From: Bradyrhizobium sp. Gha
Lineage (GTDB): Bacteria; Pseudomonadota; Alphaproteobacteria; Rhizobiales; Xanthobacteraceae
Assembly: GCF_900113735.1 (NCBI RefSeq)
Contig: NZ_FOQM01000046.1
Coordinates: forward strand, 1 to 60,161
Direction of reading: 5' to 3'
Length of the DNA: 60,161 nucleotides
This document shows, in pieces, positions 34,450 through 43,389 of the stretch. A model generated the notes under the pieces. That model had not been told where the DNA came from, ran no database searches, and saw only the letters and a list, made by a program, of their open reading frames with translations. Position numbers and translations under genes: made by a program. Position 1 is the first letter of the stretch; the number at the start of each line of letters is the position of its first letter.

Positions 34450-35469
34450 ATGGCATATTCAGACATTCATTTCGTTGTCACATTGCAGCATTCGTCCAGA
34501 CGCATGTTCTTCGACGCTCTCGCCCCCTCCTCCGCGCTCCAGCTGATCCGGTTTACCGATGTCGACGCGTTTCGACCGGCCGAGTCCCTGGAGGACGCCC
34601 GGAGCATTCCGCTTGATGTCGCCAATTTCGCAGCCGCGCGCGCGATCGTGGACCTGCCGGGGTGCCGGATCATTGTGGCGCGGTCGTTCGCACGCATTCT
34701 CGACAGCGTTTACCGCGCGCCAGGCGGCATGGTGATCCTGCCGATGACCGACGATCTGCGGGCCAGTTCGAGCGGGGTGGATATCGACTCGCGCTTCTTC
34801 ATCGCCTTGCGCGGCAGCCACCATTGCCATTTCGTCGAACCGCGGATCAATCACCATGCGCTGATCATGTTCTCGCCCACACTCAGGGATCGCGGGTGGT
34901 TCGATCGCGCCGACGCGTTGTGGGTCCGCATTGCGGACCCCGCTGCGCATCTCTACGCGCGGCAGCTTGTGCAAGACATTCTGCAGACCGCGTCCATGCA
35001 GCCGCACATGTTCGAAACGACGGAGGGCGCCGCGCACCTTCAGGAAGGCCTGTTGCTCGCCTTCGACGAGCTGTTCCGGATCAACCCGTCGTCCGATCGC
35101 GGCGCTCCAAGCGCGGGCGCACGCTCAGCCAGGCTCGTGCAGCAGATCGACGACTACGTCACAGCCTATCCGACCGCTCCGATCTACACGGCCGATCTCG
35201 CCGATGAATTTGGCGTCTCGATCCGCACCCTGGGCGGGGCGGTGGCCAAGGTGCGCGGAATGAGCCTGCATCAATACATCCGCCTGAAGCGGCTCTGGGC
35301 AACCCGCACACAGCTCCTCAGAAGCGGTGCCGCCTCGGTCGCCTCCTGTGCGCGCGCTCAAGGCTTCCACCATCTCGGCGACTTTGCCGCGGCTTACCGC
35401 GCGACCTTCCACGAGGCGCCCTCGGACACGCTGGCGCGAGCCCGGCAAACCGGTTTTCCGGCGAACTGA
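34450..35469 (+). CDS. AraC-family transcriptional regulator
   Basis: A 339-residue regulator. The N-terminal 225 residues form a beta-rich ligand-binding part of the AraC_binding_2-like kind, without a close match. The C-terminal 100 residues hold the two helix-turn-helices, with TADLADEFGVSIRTLGGAVAKV and the second helix near ASCARAQGFHHLGDFAAAY. The start is taken as ATG 34450; a TTG codon immediately before is an alternative. No ribosome site is clear. It stands between a perfect FixK box and the tRNA gene. The target is unknown. Confidence 0.82.
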   Translation: MAYSDIHFVVTLQHSSRRMFFDALAPSSALQLIRFTDVDAFRPAESLEDARSIPLDVANFAAARAIVDLPGCRIIVARSFARILDSVYRAPGGMVILPMTDDLRASSSGVDIDSRFFIALRGSHHCHFVEPRINHHALIMFSPTLRDRGWFDRADALWVRIADPAAHLYARQLVQDILQTASMQPHMFETTEGAAHLQEGLLLAFDELFRINPSSDRGAPSAGARSARLVQQIDDYVTAYPTAPIYTADLADEFGVSIRTLGGAVAKVRGMSLHQYIRLKRLWATRTQLLRSGAASVASCARAQGFHHLGDFAAAYRATFHEAPSDTLARARQTGFPAN

Positions 35470-35543
35470 CATCTTCACCGTACTGACAGGTGAATAAGCA
35501 GGCCGCCGGCCTGGACGGAGGGAAACCCTGGGCAGCTTACGAA

Positions 35544-35620
35544 TGGCGCGCTCGGAGAGATTCGAACTCCCGACCCTCGGAATCGAAATCCGATGCTCTA
35601 TCCAGCTGAGCTACGAGCGC
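35544..35620 (-). tRNA. tRNA-Arg(UCG)
   Basis: A 77-nucleotide cloverleaf on the minus strand. The acceptor stem GCGCTCG pairs with CGAGCGC, the D arm is GCTC...GAGC, and the anticodon stem TCGGA/TCCGA carries loop TTTCGAT with anticodon TCG. The T arm is GGGAG-TTCGAAT-CTCTC, and CCA is encoded. It reads CGA (and related CGN) codons. No integrase gene or att-like duplication is seen beside it. Confidence 0.95.
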
Positions 35621-35728
35621 CCTGACCCGGGTGAGGGGCCACAAACCGAGTGCCTCGGTCGTACGCTGGTGGGCCAGCGCACCCGACGACGTTCGGATCG
35701 GTTCGAATTAGCAGAGAGGTCGGACAAT

Positions 35729-35758
35729 AAAAAGCCCTTCCCGCCTTGATCCAGGCGG
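35729..35758 (-). terminator. Probable terminator of the next minus-strand gene
   Basis: On the minus strand CCGCCT and AGGCGG form a 6-bp stem (loop of six) followed, after eight bases, by TTTTT. It is 13 bases beyond the stop of the membrane-anchored protein gene at 35771. Confidence 0.5.
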
Positions 35759-35770
35759 ATCAGACCATTC

Positions 35771-36235
35771 TTACCAGGTCGTGTCGAAAAGACCGAAATG
35801 CGGCTGCTGTGCCACCAGCATCATCGGCTGACCGCGCCGCGGCGCCGAATGCGCCCGAGCCACCTTGCGCTTGGGCTGAACTGGGGCCTGAGCCTGCGCC
35901 TGCGGCTTCCCGTCGGCCTTCGGCGTGAATTGGGCAAATGTCTCGCGCACCCGCGCCTTCGCGGAGACGTCAGCCAATGGGTCGGCCTGCGCGGTCGGCT
36001 GAGGTGCGGCCACGGCAACGGTCTTCACCACCGGCGCGGCGATGGTCGGCTGGCTGGTATCGAGCACGACACGTTCAGGCAGATGACGGTCGGACCGGAT
36101 TCGGATCAGCGGCTGGTCATAGCTTGCAGCTGCAACGGTCTGCACAGCCGGCGACGTCGGCCAAACGAAATCAGCTGCCAATAACAGTGCGAGCAGCGCT
36201 CCACCGACGAACAGGAAGTACCGAAAGATAGGCAT
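35771..36235 (-). CDS. Membrane-anchored proline/alanine-rich protein, hypothetical
   Basis: A 154-residue protein with one N-terminal membrane helix (about 4-24, FRYFLFVGGALLALLLAAD) and a long Ala/Pro/Gln-rich region, then a basic stretch (KRKVARAHSAPRRGQ) and a hydrophobic end. This is the build of a linker or envelope protein with no recognised domain. ATG 36235 is preferred because the in-frame upstream start would put 31 charged residues ahead of the membrane helix. Confidence 0.65.
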   Translation of the reverse strand: MPIFRYFLFVGGALLALLLAADFVWPTSPAVQTVAAASYDQPLIRIRSDRHLPERVVLDTSQPTIAAPVVKTVAVAAPQPTAQADPLADVSAKARVRETFAQFTPKADGKPQAQAQAPVQPKRKVARAHSAPRRGQPMMLVAQQPHFGLFDTTW

Positions 36236-36401
36236 TTGACCACGCTCCGCCCCCCGCATCCCCGCGTGGGCTTTTCGCGTTAACCGGCGATCCTTTAATT
36301 GGTTCCTTGGCCCAGCCCCTTGGTTCAAATGGCAACGCCAAGATTTTCGGCCAAGGGCCGCGCGAGGTAACTTTTCCGCTAGTGGAATGTGCGGCCGGCC
36401 C

Positions 36402-36953
36402 TTAGGCGCGCCGCGCCCTCACGAGAGAGCACTTCGCCTGGTCGGCGTTCACGTTGACGAATCCGACCGGGACGTGCGCAAAGGTCTTGCGGCTCTTCAT
36501 GCCAACGGTATCGGCCAGCACGCGGCTGCGGTCCGTCAGATGGCTGCCATCACGTCGCGCAAAAGCGCAGACGATCTCGACATCCTTTACGGCATAATCA
36601 TTGTCATTTCGCACGGTGAAGGTCACCATCGCCTTCGAGCCGAGGCCGCCGCGCCTCCACGTCTGGGAGGAGATCCTCATTCGGTCGAGCTCGACGCCCC
36701 CAGCGTCGGAGGCCGCCGCCGGGGGCGTCGGATTGCCGCCTGCCAAGGCAAATTTCACCAAGCTCAGTTTTACCGGTTTGGTGTCAGCGACATTGCCTTG
36801 GGACGCATGCGTCGTCAGCCAGACGGCACCGCCGATCACGAATAGCCGCAAGAGGCCGCGCTTGAACCGGGCGTTCGCGGACTTCCTCCGCGGCGCACCC
36901 TCGTCATTCCTGACGATACTTCCCGGTCCGATCGGAGCAAACCCTTTGCTCAT
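36402..36953 (-). CDS. Hypothetical protein with N-terminal membrane helix
   Basis: A 183-residue protein with a basic N-terminus and one membrane helix (about 34-50, LFVIGGAVWLTTHA). A soluble domain follows with VTFTVRNDNDYAVKDVEIVC, which has the look of an FxLYD/immunoglobulin-like periplasmic domain. Its function is unknown. The start is ATG 36953; a TTG start nine codons upstream is possible. The adjacent 36236-36401 gap shows nothing notable. Confidence 0.65.
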   Translation of the reverse strand: MSKGFAPIGPGSIVRNDEGAPRRKSANARFKRGLLRLFVIGGAVWLTTHASQGNVADTKPVKLSLVKFALAGGNPTPPAAASDAGGVELDRMRISSQTWRRGGLGSKAMVTFTVRNDNDYAVKDVEIVCAFARRDGSHLTDRSRVLADTVGMKSRKTFAHVPVGFVNVNADQAKCSLVRARRA

Positions 36954-37082
36954 GGATGCGTCACTCGCCTTCTCTTTCAATCGGTGACACGAATTCAGGT
37001 TCCCCTATGCATGCGAATTTCGGATAGGAGCCATAGTACCGATCGCCTAACATGCGCTGCGACCCTACCGAGAGGAATTGAA

Positions 37083-37469
37083 ATGGCAGTCATCGTCACC
37101 TGGGATCACGTCCATCTGCGCAGCCCCGATCCGGAAGCGACCGCGGCCTGGCTGCGGAATATCCTCGGCGGCGAGATCGTGCGCGCGCCAGGGCGCATCG
37201 ATGTGAACCTCGGCGGCGCAAGGATCTTCATCGCGCCGCTGGAAGGCGACAGCGCGGTCAGCGCGCCGCCTCCTCACCCCCATCAGGGTCTCGACCATTT
37301 CGGGCTCACGGTAAAGGACATCGATACCGTCGCCGCCGAGATCAAGGCCAAGGGTGTGACCTTCACGCGCGAGCCGACCACGATCCGGCCCGGCGTCCGC
37401 GTCTGCTTCATCCGCGGTCCCGAAGGCATCTCCATCGAACTGCTCGAGCGCGACAAGAAGTACACTTGA
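37083..37469 (+). CDS. VOC-family protein (glyoxalase/dioxygenase fold)
   Basis: A 128-residue single vicinal-oxygen-chelate domain. Metal ligand positions are WDHVHL (His), LDHFGLTV (His) and ISIELLE (Glu). It is similar in length to glyoxalase I and lactoylglutathione-type proteins. The reaction is unknown. GAGAGGAATTGA precedes ATG 37083, and the longer frame from 36984 has no such site. Confidence 0.82.
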   Translation: MAVIVTWDHVHLRSPDPEATAAWLRNILGGEIVRAPGRIDVNLGGARIFIAPLEGDSAVSAPPPHPHQGLDHFGLTVKDIDTVAAEIKAKGVTFTREPTTIRPGVRVCFIRGPEGISIELLERDKKYT

Positions 37470-37519
37470 CGCGGCACCGCATCTTATTTCGACGAGAAAC
37501 CCGGCGCCCTGTTGCCCGG

Positions 37520-37933
37520 CTAGGTCATGCTACCGGGCATAAAGCAGCGAATGGTGACGCCCATGTAGCCGTAGATCGGCCATACCATGGTACGTCCGAC
37601 CCGGTTGGGCTCCGAGATCACGGCCTCCTCGGGCACGTCGACCCAAACGAGCTCCTGCTCCCTGCCCTCGATGACGTAGCCGAAGCGTGGGATGCGGACG
37701 CGATAGTGCCCGTCCTTGCTCTCCCAATCGGAGTCCGAGATCGCCGAACCGTCGGCATCCGAGCAGCACGGCCCCTTGCCGCTGCGCAAGCCGTTGAACC
37801 AAGCCTTCAGCTCGGTACTGACGTTGACAAACTGGCCGCGGTCGCGTGCGTGCCCGAGGGGGGCAAGCAGCGCGACCAGCATCAGTGCGCAAGCAAGTCC
37901 CGCCGCGCGTCGCCATCGCGTGGGAGGACCCAT
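37520..37933 (-). CDS. Secreted protein with CC-SDADG motif, hypothetical
   Basis: A 137-residue protein with a signal peptide (hydrophobic 12-25, cleavage near GHA) and a mature domain containing GKGPCCSDADG, WESKDGHYRVRI and the end GYMGVTIRCFMPGS. I recall conserved secreted Bradyrhizobium proteins of this kind with no assigned function. Asp residues next to the Cys pair could bind a metal. ATG 37933 is preferred to the longer in-frame start at 38017. Confidence 0.7.
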   Translation of the reverse strand: MGPPTRWRRAAGLACALMLVALLAPLGHARDRGQFVNVSTELKAWFNGLRSGKGPCCSDADGSAISDSDWESKDGHYRVRIPRFGYVIEGREQELVWVDVPEEAVISEPNRVGRTMVWPIYGYMGVTIRCFMPGSMT

Positions 37934-38280
37934 GCGCCGTCGCTGTATTTCGGAAATCGTGGAACGCACGCTGTACAGGCGCGGCTCTTCGCCGCCGGAA
38001 TCGATCCAGTTGCTCACGTTTGTCTTGCTCCAGCACCCCGCGGCCAGTGCAACAATGGTTATGCATTTCGCGGGCCAACTCTGACTCGCAGCGGCTGGCC
38101 TCGCTGCATGATGAGACCGTCATATCCGCGTCACAGACAAGCCGGGACGACTACGGTTCGTGTGCCGGCATGGACACACCGTCACAGGCAAAACTGCCGC
38201 GTTGCGCGAGAGGTTGGGCTTTGGCATAAAAGCTCCACCGGCTACCCCATTGGGCGATGGCGACCGGCCGACGGGGCGCA
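37934..38280. other. Divergent intergenic region, no gene seen
   Basis: This 347-base gap lies upstream of both the CC-SDADG protein gene (minus) and the GrlR-like gene (plus). It contains a possible 28-codon in-frame extension of the former. I see no operator or RNA structure that I can support. Confidence 0.5.
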
Positions 38281-38634
38281 ATGAAGAACGGCCTCTATTC
38301 GATCCATGTGAGCCTGCTCGATGGCCGAGCCGGCAAGGGCAGCGGCGTTATTCTTTTTCGCGACGGCAAGATCCTTGGCGGCGATGCCTACCTTTTTTAC
38401 ACCGGCAGCTACGTGGTGAAGGACGACCACACGTTCAAGGGCGAGGTGCTGGTGCAACGGCACACCTCGCCGCGCGGCGACGACAATCCGCTGTTTGGCG
38501 GCCCTGCCCCTGTTGGCATCGGGGTCAGCGGCACCTACACGGACACCCGCGCGGAGATGACCGGCACAGCGCTGGTCGGCAAGGCCAGCCTGATTTTCGG
38601 CGCCACCCTGCACAAGCTTGTAGACGCCGACTAG
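38281..38634 (+). CDS. GrlR-family regulatory protein
   Basis: A 117-residue beta-rich protein. Its opening MKNGLYSIHVSLLDGRAGKG and the segment GVILFRDGKILGGDAYLFYT match the small GrlR-type beta-barrel family. In enteropathogenic E. coli GrlR represses type III secretion by binding GrlA. Homologs are common in Bradyrhizobium outside secretion islands, so the role here is unknown. ATG 38281 follows ACGGGGCGC. Its stop is 8 bases from the convergent kinase stop. Confidence 0.75.
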   Translation: MKNGLYSIHVSLLDGRAGKGSGVILFRDGKILGGDAYLFYTGSYVVKDDHTFKGEVLVQRHTSPRGDDNPLFGGPAPVGIGVSGTYTDTRAEMTGTALVGKASLIFGATLHKLVDAD

Positions 38635-38642
38635 CCAGAGAT

Positions 38643-41351
38643 CTATTCGGCAGCCTGCTCCAGCGGCGCCGTGCGCGGCAGGATGATCTGGATCCGCGTA
38701 CCGCTGCCCGGCTCGGAAACGAGATCGAGTCGCCCGCCGAGCCGGTTGGTGACGATGCTGTAGACGATGTGCAGCCCCAAACCGGTGCCGCCTTGGTCGC
38801 GCCGCGTCGTGAAAAACGGATCGAAGGCGCGGCGGCGCACGTCGAGCGACATGCCACAGCCATTGTCTGAGACGATAATCTCGACATTGTCCTTGCCGGC
38901 TTCGCGCACCTGGATGTCGATGATGCCAGGACGTCCGTTCGGGAAAGCATGCGCGACCGAATTCAGGAACAGATTGGTCAGCACCTGGCCGTACGGGCCG
39001 GGATAGCTGTTCATGGTCAGGTTAGGCTGGCACTCGACGTTTAGCGTGAGATTCTGCTTGCGCAGGCCCGGGCGCAGGCTCATCACCACCTGCTCGGTGA
39101 GATCGGCGAGGTCGAAGCTGCGCTGGTCAGAGTAGTTGCGGTCGGCCGCGACCTGTTTGAACGACTGGATCAGCTCGGCGGCGCGGTTGAGATTGGAGAC
39201 CAGCTGCGAGGACGCGTCGCGGCTGGTCTTGAGGTAATCGTTAAGGGTCGAGCGGCGAAGCTCGCCGCGCTCGACCTCAGCGCTGAACATCGCGGTTTTG
39301 CGCTCCAGCGCCGAGGCGACCGTCAGGCTGATGCCGACGGGATTGTTGACCTCGTGGGCGACGCCCGCGACCAGGCGTCCGAGGGCCGCGAGCTTTTCGG
39401 CCTCGATCAGCGAGGCCTGGGTCTCGCGCAGATTGCGCAGCGCGGTCTCAGCGGAGTCCTTGGCCTTCCGCATTTCCTGTTCACCGCGCTTGCGCTCGCC
39501 GATGTCGAGCGCCACGGTGACGATCCGTTCGATCTCACCCTCGGCATCGAGCAGCGGCAGCTTGTTGACCAGCCATTGCCGCATGTGGCCGGAGGCGTCC
39601 TCGTACTCCTCCTCGTAGAATCCGAGACCCTTTCGCAAGGCCAGCACGCGCTTGTCGTTCTCGTCGGTCTTGGCGGCGCCATAGCGCGACATCAGATCGG
39701 CGGTGGTGCGGCCGAGCGCATCGCCGGGTTCGATACCGAAGATGCCGGCCATGTAGCGGTTCATCAGCACGTAACGGAGGTCGCGGTCCTTGACGTTGAT
39801 GACGGCGGGGACGGTGTCGATGACCTGCTGGAGCAGGCGCCGGCCTTCGGCGATGGCATCTTCCGCCCGCTTCTGGTCGGTGATGTCGCGTAGCGTACCC
39901 TCGTAGCGGACGATCGTGCCCTGCTCGTCCCGTACCCCCGTGGCACTGTCGGAGAGCCAGAGGATGTTGCCGCTGCGTTGGCGTACCTGGTACTCGAACT
40001 CGCGCACAATGCCGTCGCGATGCATGAGCCGCTGGTACTCCGCGCGGGCCTCGGGATCGACATAGATGGTGTGGGCGATATCGTTGATGCTGTCGATCAG
40101 GTGCTGCGGGCTGTCATAGCCCATCATCCGTGCCAGTGCAGGATTGGCGTTGAGGAGATCGCCTGCCGGCGTCGTCACGTAGATGCCGTCGACCGAACCT
40201 TCGAATAGCTTGCGATAGCTCTCTTCTGCCAGCCGCTGCTCGGTGAGCGCCCGCACCGCCGCTTCGCGTGCCGTGTCGGCCTCCTCCAGCGCGCGGCGGA
40301 ACACCTCCGCGGCGCGCGCAATGTCGCCGATCTCGTTGTTGAGATCGGCCGACGGGATCGAGGTCCTTTTCTCGCCCGCCGCGAGGGCACGAATGGAGCG
40401 CGCGATCTGGGCCAGCGGACGCACCGTCCGCCCCACGACGAAGACGGCGGCGAGGATGCCGATCAACACGCCCATGCTGCCGAGCACGATGCTCTGCCAG
40501 CGCGCTTCCGCAAGCGTCCGGGCGAAGTCGCGCGACAGCACATGCCCGCGACGGTCGCTGACGTCCCGCAGCAATTCGGTGACGCGGCCGATCAACCGGC
40601 CCTCGGTTCCCAATACCTCGCGATCGATATCGGCGATCTGCCGTTCGCGGACGGCGACCGCGATGATGGCATCGGCATAATTGTTCACGGCCGACTTCAA
40701 GCTGGCATCGGCGATCTCCATCCTCCGCATGCCCTGTGCTGCCTGTTCGGCTGCGGAGGGGTTGCGCGCGAGCAATCCAAGCGCGATCCGGCTCTGGGCC
40801 TCCGACAGGCGCGCGGCGAGGTCGCGGTCCCCGCTTTCGGAGACCGCCGCGTCGAATTGATCGCGCAGCGGCGGCAGCCCGGCTAGCAGTTGCGCACGGC
40901 GATCGATCAGGGTCGATATTCGATCCAGCCCGCTCCGGTAGGTCGCAAGCCGCTCGGAGACGCCGTCGATCATGTCCTGCTGTTCGGGCGCAAGTTCGAT
41001 GCGGGTCTTCTTGAGGATGTCGCTCAGCGTCGAGGCCGCCTCGCCGACCTGTTTGAACTGGATGCCGGCGCCGGGATCGGTGACGAAGTCACGCGCGGCG
41101 AGCCGCAAATCGTTCATGCGGCGGTCGATGTCCTCTGCGAGGTCTCCGACGCTTTGCAGCCGCTGCAGTTCGGCGAAGGTGGCGTCGATATGCCGGATCG
41201 CGATCACGCTGGCAGTCGAGGTGACGATGATCACCGCCAGCACCAGGATGAAGCTGCCGAACGTCATCTGGCCGATCGAGAGCGAAAACGATCGCTTCTG
41301 CGGCGGATTCGGTGGCGTTTCGACGGACATTGGGGCTGAACCGGACTCCAT
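38643..41351 (-). CDS. Membrane sensor histidine kinase with HAMP and two PAS domains
   Basis: A 902-residue protein. A first membrane helix (about 31-52), a helical periplasmic sensor region (about 55-285) and a second membrane helix (about 288-308) are followed by HAMP (308-360). PAS/PAC (375-497) and a second PAS (505-622) come next. HisKA has His666 in GVAHEVNNPVG, and the HATPase domain ends near 895 (GTGLGLH, GSGTRIQIIL). It has no receiver domain, and no response-regulator gene is adjacent. The start could be ATG 41351 or ATG 41330, seven codons later; neither has a clearly better ribosome site. Confidence 0.88.
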   Translation of the reverse strand: MESGSAPMSVETPPNPPQKRSFSLSIGQMTFGSFILVLAVIIVTSTASVIAIRHIDATFAELQRLQSVGDLAEDIDRRMNDLRLAARDFVTDPGAGIQFKQVGEAASTLSDILKKTRIELAPEQQDMIDGVSERLATYRSGLDRISTLIDRRAQLLAGLPPLRDQFDAAVSESGDRDLAARLSEAQSRIALGLLARNPSAAEQAAQGMRRMEIADASLKSAVNNYADAIIAVAVRERQIADIDREVLGTEGRLIGRVTELLRDVSDRRGHVLSRDFARTLAEARWQSIVLGSMGVLIGILAAVFVVGRTVRPLAQIARSIRALAAGEKRTSIPSADLNNEIGDIARAAEVFRRALEEADTAREAAVRALTEQRLAEESYRKLFEGSVDGIYVTTPAGDLLNANPALARMMGYDSPQHLIDSINDIAHTIYVDPEARAEYQRLMHRDGIVREFEYQVRQRSGNILWLSDSATGVRDEQGTIVRYEGTLRDITDQKRAEDAIAEGRRLLQQVIDTVPAVINVKDRDLRYVLMNRYMAGIFGIEPGDALGRTTADLMSRYGAAKTDENDKRVLALRKGLGFYEEEYEDASGHMRQWLVNKLPLLDAEGEIERIVTVALDIGERKRGEQEMRKAKDSAETALRNLRETQASLIEAEKLAALGRLVAGVAHEVNNPVGISLTVASALERKTAMFSAEVERGELRRSTLNDYLKTSRDASSQLVSNLNRAAELIQSFKQVAADRNYSDQRSFDLADLTEQVVMSLRPGLRKQNLTLNVECQPNLTMNSYPGPYGQVLTNLFLNSVAHAFPNGRPGIIDIQVREAGKDNVEIIVSDNGCGMSLDVRRRAFDPFFTTRRDQGGTGLGLHIVYSIVTNRLGGRLDLVSEPGSGTRIQIILPRTAPLEQAAE

Positions 41352-41523
41352 ACCCGCCCAATATAAGCCGTATCGCCCCTCCGGGGGAACATGCCTCCGG
41401 GAGGCGGAACGGGTTGTTTTTCAGGATGGTTTAGCGACGGCTGCGCCGCCGGGCCGGAATCCTGATGCCCATGGCGATCCGTCCACGCTGCAATGGGCGA
41501 ATTTTAGGGCTTCGGCGCTCGCC

Positions 41524-41550
41524 AATACTTTCGTTCGATATCGAAGTATT
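41524..41550. other. Nested palindrome after the Nudix gene
   Basis: TTCGATATCGAA (41534-41545) is a perfect 12-base palindrome inside a longer AATACTT...AAGTATT inverted repeat (one extra base), directly next to the Nudix stop. It could be a regulatory site for the kinase upstream region or a weak terminator. Confidence 0.35.
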
Positions 41551-42366
41551 CTAGCCGACCGGGCCGACCTCGAACACCTCACCGTCATAGCCTGCTTCGC
41601 GGGGGATACGGAGCTGGCGGCCGGTTTCGGTCTTGGTCATGACCGGCATCACCGTGACAATGGACATGCCTTTGGCATGCTCGAGTGCCGCCTTCACGTT
41701 CGGCTGCTTGGCGAGCCGGATCAGATTGCGCGTGGTCGGGAACGGCAACTTGAAGCGACCGCTCTCACCGCCCTCCACTGCCTCGCGCGCCGACAGCCAG
41801 ATCGAATCGGTGGACTCGCGTCCATCATGCGCGCCGAGCTGGTCGGGCGGTGCTGCGGCGAGGAAGAACCAGGTGTCGAAGCGCTTGGGCATGCCCTCCG
41901 GCGTGATCCAGTGCGCATAGGGCACGAGCGTGTCGAGCGCGAGTTGGAGACCGTTGTCGGCGAGAATGCTGAGGAAGCTGATCTTGTGCTCGTTGAGCGC
42001 GACGCGATGCGCGTCGGCGATCTCGCCGGCGCGCTTCGCGTCGATTGGCGTGTTCGAACCCTTCGTACGCGCCAGCAGGATGCCGCTTTCTTCGAACGTT
42101 TCGCGCATCGCGGCGATCCGAAAACCGCGGTCCGCTTCGCTTAAGGCTTCACCGCCCGAATAGAGATCGGAACGTTTGACGATCTCCTGATCGCCGGCAT
42201 CGACGCTCCCGCCGGGAAACACCAGCGCGCCCGAGTTGAACTCGATCTGATGATGGCGGACCATCATGAAGATCTCGACCTCGCCGCGGCCCTTGCCGTC
42301 GGCCTTGGTGCCATCGCGCAGCAGGAGGATGGTCGAGGCGGGACGCGATGTTGATGTCTCCGGCAT
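41551..42366 (-). CDS. Nudix hydrolase (NUDT19/acyl-CoA type)
   Basis: A 271-residue Nudix protein. The Nudix box runs from FPGGSVDAGD through a long insert to RETFEESGI, the insert being typical of the NUDT19/coenzyme A pyrophosphatase-like group. These enzymes hydrolyse CoA or acyl-CoA diphosphates. The gene heads a run of acyl-CoA-related minus-strand genes, but is the most downstream of them, four bases after the lyase gene stop, so cotranscription is likely. The start is ATG 42366. Confidence 0.82.
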   Translation of the reverse strand: MPETSTSRPASTILLLRDGTKADGKGRGEVEIFMMVRHHQIEFNSGALVFPGGSVDAGDQEIVKRSDLYSGGEALSEADRGFRIAAMRETFEESGILLARTKGSNTPIDAKRAGEIADAHRVALNEHKISFLSILADNGLQLALDTLVPYAHWITPEGMPKRFDTWFFLAAAPPDQLGAHDGRESTDSIWLSAREAVEGGESGRFKLPFPTTRNLIRLAKQPNVKAALEHAKGMSIVTVMPVMTKTETGRQLRIPREAGYDGEVFEVGPVG

Positions 42367-42370
42367 TCAG

Positions 42371-43324
42371 CTAACCTGCGGCGCTCGATTGCGGACCGAG
42401 ATTGGCGCGCTTGTCGACGCGGGCGACGCGCGACAGCAGGTAGTCGACTTCGGCCTTCGCCGCCGGCGTGATGGTGGCGCCAGGCTTGCGCTGGGCGCTG
42501 GAGGCGATGATACCTCGCTTCTGCAGCACGTGCTTGCGCACGGCAAGGCCCGCGCCCGGTTGCTGCTCGTAGCGGATCAGCGGCAGATGCGCATCGAACA
42601 AATCATGCGCGGCATCGCGCTTGCCGGCCTTGGAGAGGTTCACGACGTCGATCAGGAGCTCGGGGAACGCATAGCCGGTCATGGCGCCGTCGGCGCCGCG
42701 CTCCATCTCGAAGTCGAGGAACATGCCGCCATTGCCGCAAAGGATCGAGAGCGGACGCAGCGAGCCGTCCTTCTGGAAGTTGCGCAGCGTCGAAATCTTT
42801 TCCAGGCCCGGCCAGTCCTCATGCTTGAGCATCACGCAATTGGCATTGTCCATGACGATCTTGCGGATCACGGCGGGGGTGAAAATCACCGAGAGCGTCA
42901 GCGGGTAATCCTGCAGCACCCAGGGCACATCTGGGCCGATCGCCTCCGCGGCCTGTTTGAAATAGCCTGATATCTGGTCGTCGGTGCGAAGCGAGGGCGG
43001 CGGCGCGATCATGACGCCGGCGGCGCCTGCGTCCATCGAGGCCCTGGCCAGCGAGCGCATGGTGGCAAAGCCGGGCGCGGAGACGCCGACGATCACCTGC
43101 ATTGTCTTGGCGCGCTTGACGAAGCGTACCGCCACCTGCTCCGCTTCAGCGGCATCGAGCTTGGGCGCCTCACCGAGAATCCCCAGCACCGTGACGCCGT
43201 CGCAGCCGACCTCCTCGTAGAAATCGGTCAGGCGGTCGATCGAGCGCTCGTCGATGCGGCCGTCCTCGTGGAACGGTGTCGGCGCGATTGCGAAGGTGCC
43301 CTTAGCGTCGGCGGTGAGTCTCAT
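42371..43324 (-). CDS. DHDPS/N-acetylneuraminate lyase-family aldolase
   Basis: A 317-residue TIM-barrel class I aldolase. The Schiff-base Lys is in CVMLKHEDWPG, the Tyr in WVLQDYPLTL, and the substrate loop reads VTVLGILGEAPKL rather than the GTTGE of true DapA. So it is a relative with a different 2-keto acid substrate. It could cleave a sugar acid such as 2-keto-3-deoxygluconate or a keto-acid intermediate of the neighbouring pathway. The start is ATG 43324 with GAGAGAGA upstream. Confidence 0.82.
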   Translation of the reverse strand: MRLTADAKGTFAIAPTPFHEDGRIDERSIDRLTDFYEEVGCDGVTVLGILGEAPKLDAAEAEQVAVRFVKRAKTMQVIVGVSAPGFATMRSLARASMDAGAAGVMIAPPPSLRTDDQISGYFKQAAEAIGPDVPWVLQDYPLTLSVIFTPAVIRKIVMDNANCVMLKHEDWPGLEKISTLRNFQKDGSLRPLSILCGNGGMFLDFEMERGADGAMTGYAFPELLIDVVNLSKAGKRDAAHDLFDAHLPLIRYEQQPGAGLAVRKHVLQKRGIIASSAQRKPGATITPAAKAEVDYLLSRVARVDKRANLGPQSSAAG

Positions 43325-43342
43325 CAGTCTCTCTCTTTCTCC

Positions 43343-43380
43343 GTCATTCCCGGTCACGCGCAGCGCGAACCCGGAATGAC
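43343..43380. repeat. GTCATTCCCGG palindromic repeat
   Basis: GTCATTCCCGG and CCCGGAATGAC flank a short GC-rich centre (TCACGCGCAGCGCGAA) between the SDR stop and the lyase start. It matches the element after the peroxiredoxin gene. It lies in the leader of the lyase gene and may separate transcription units. Confidence 0.75.
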
Positions 43381-43389
43381 AAAATCAGC

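Noticed and set aside
35544..35620. tRNA-Arg as the attachment site of an integrated island
   Set aside because: No integrase, no direct repeat of the tRNA 3' end and no phage or conjugation genes were seen in the window.
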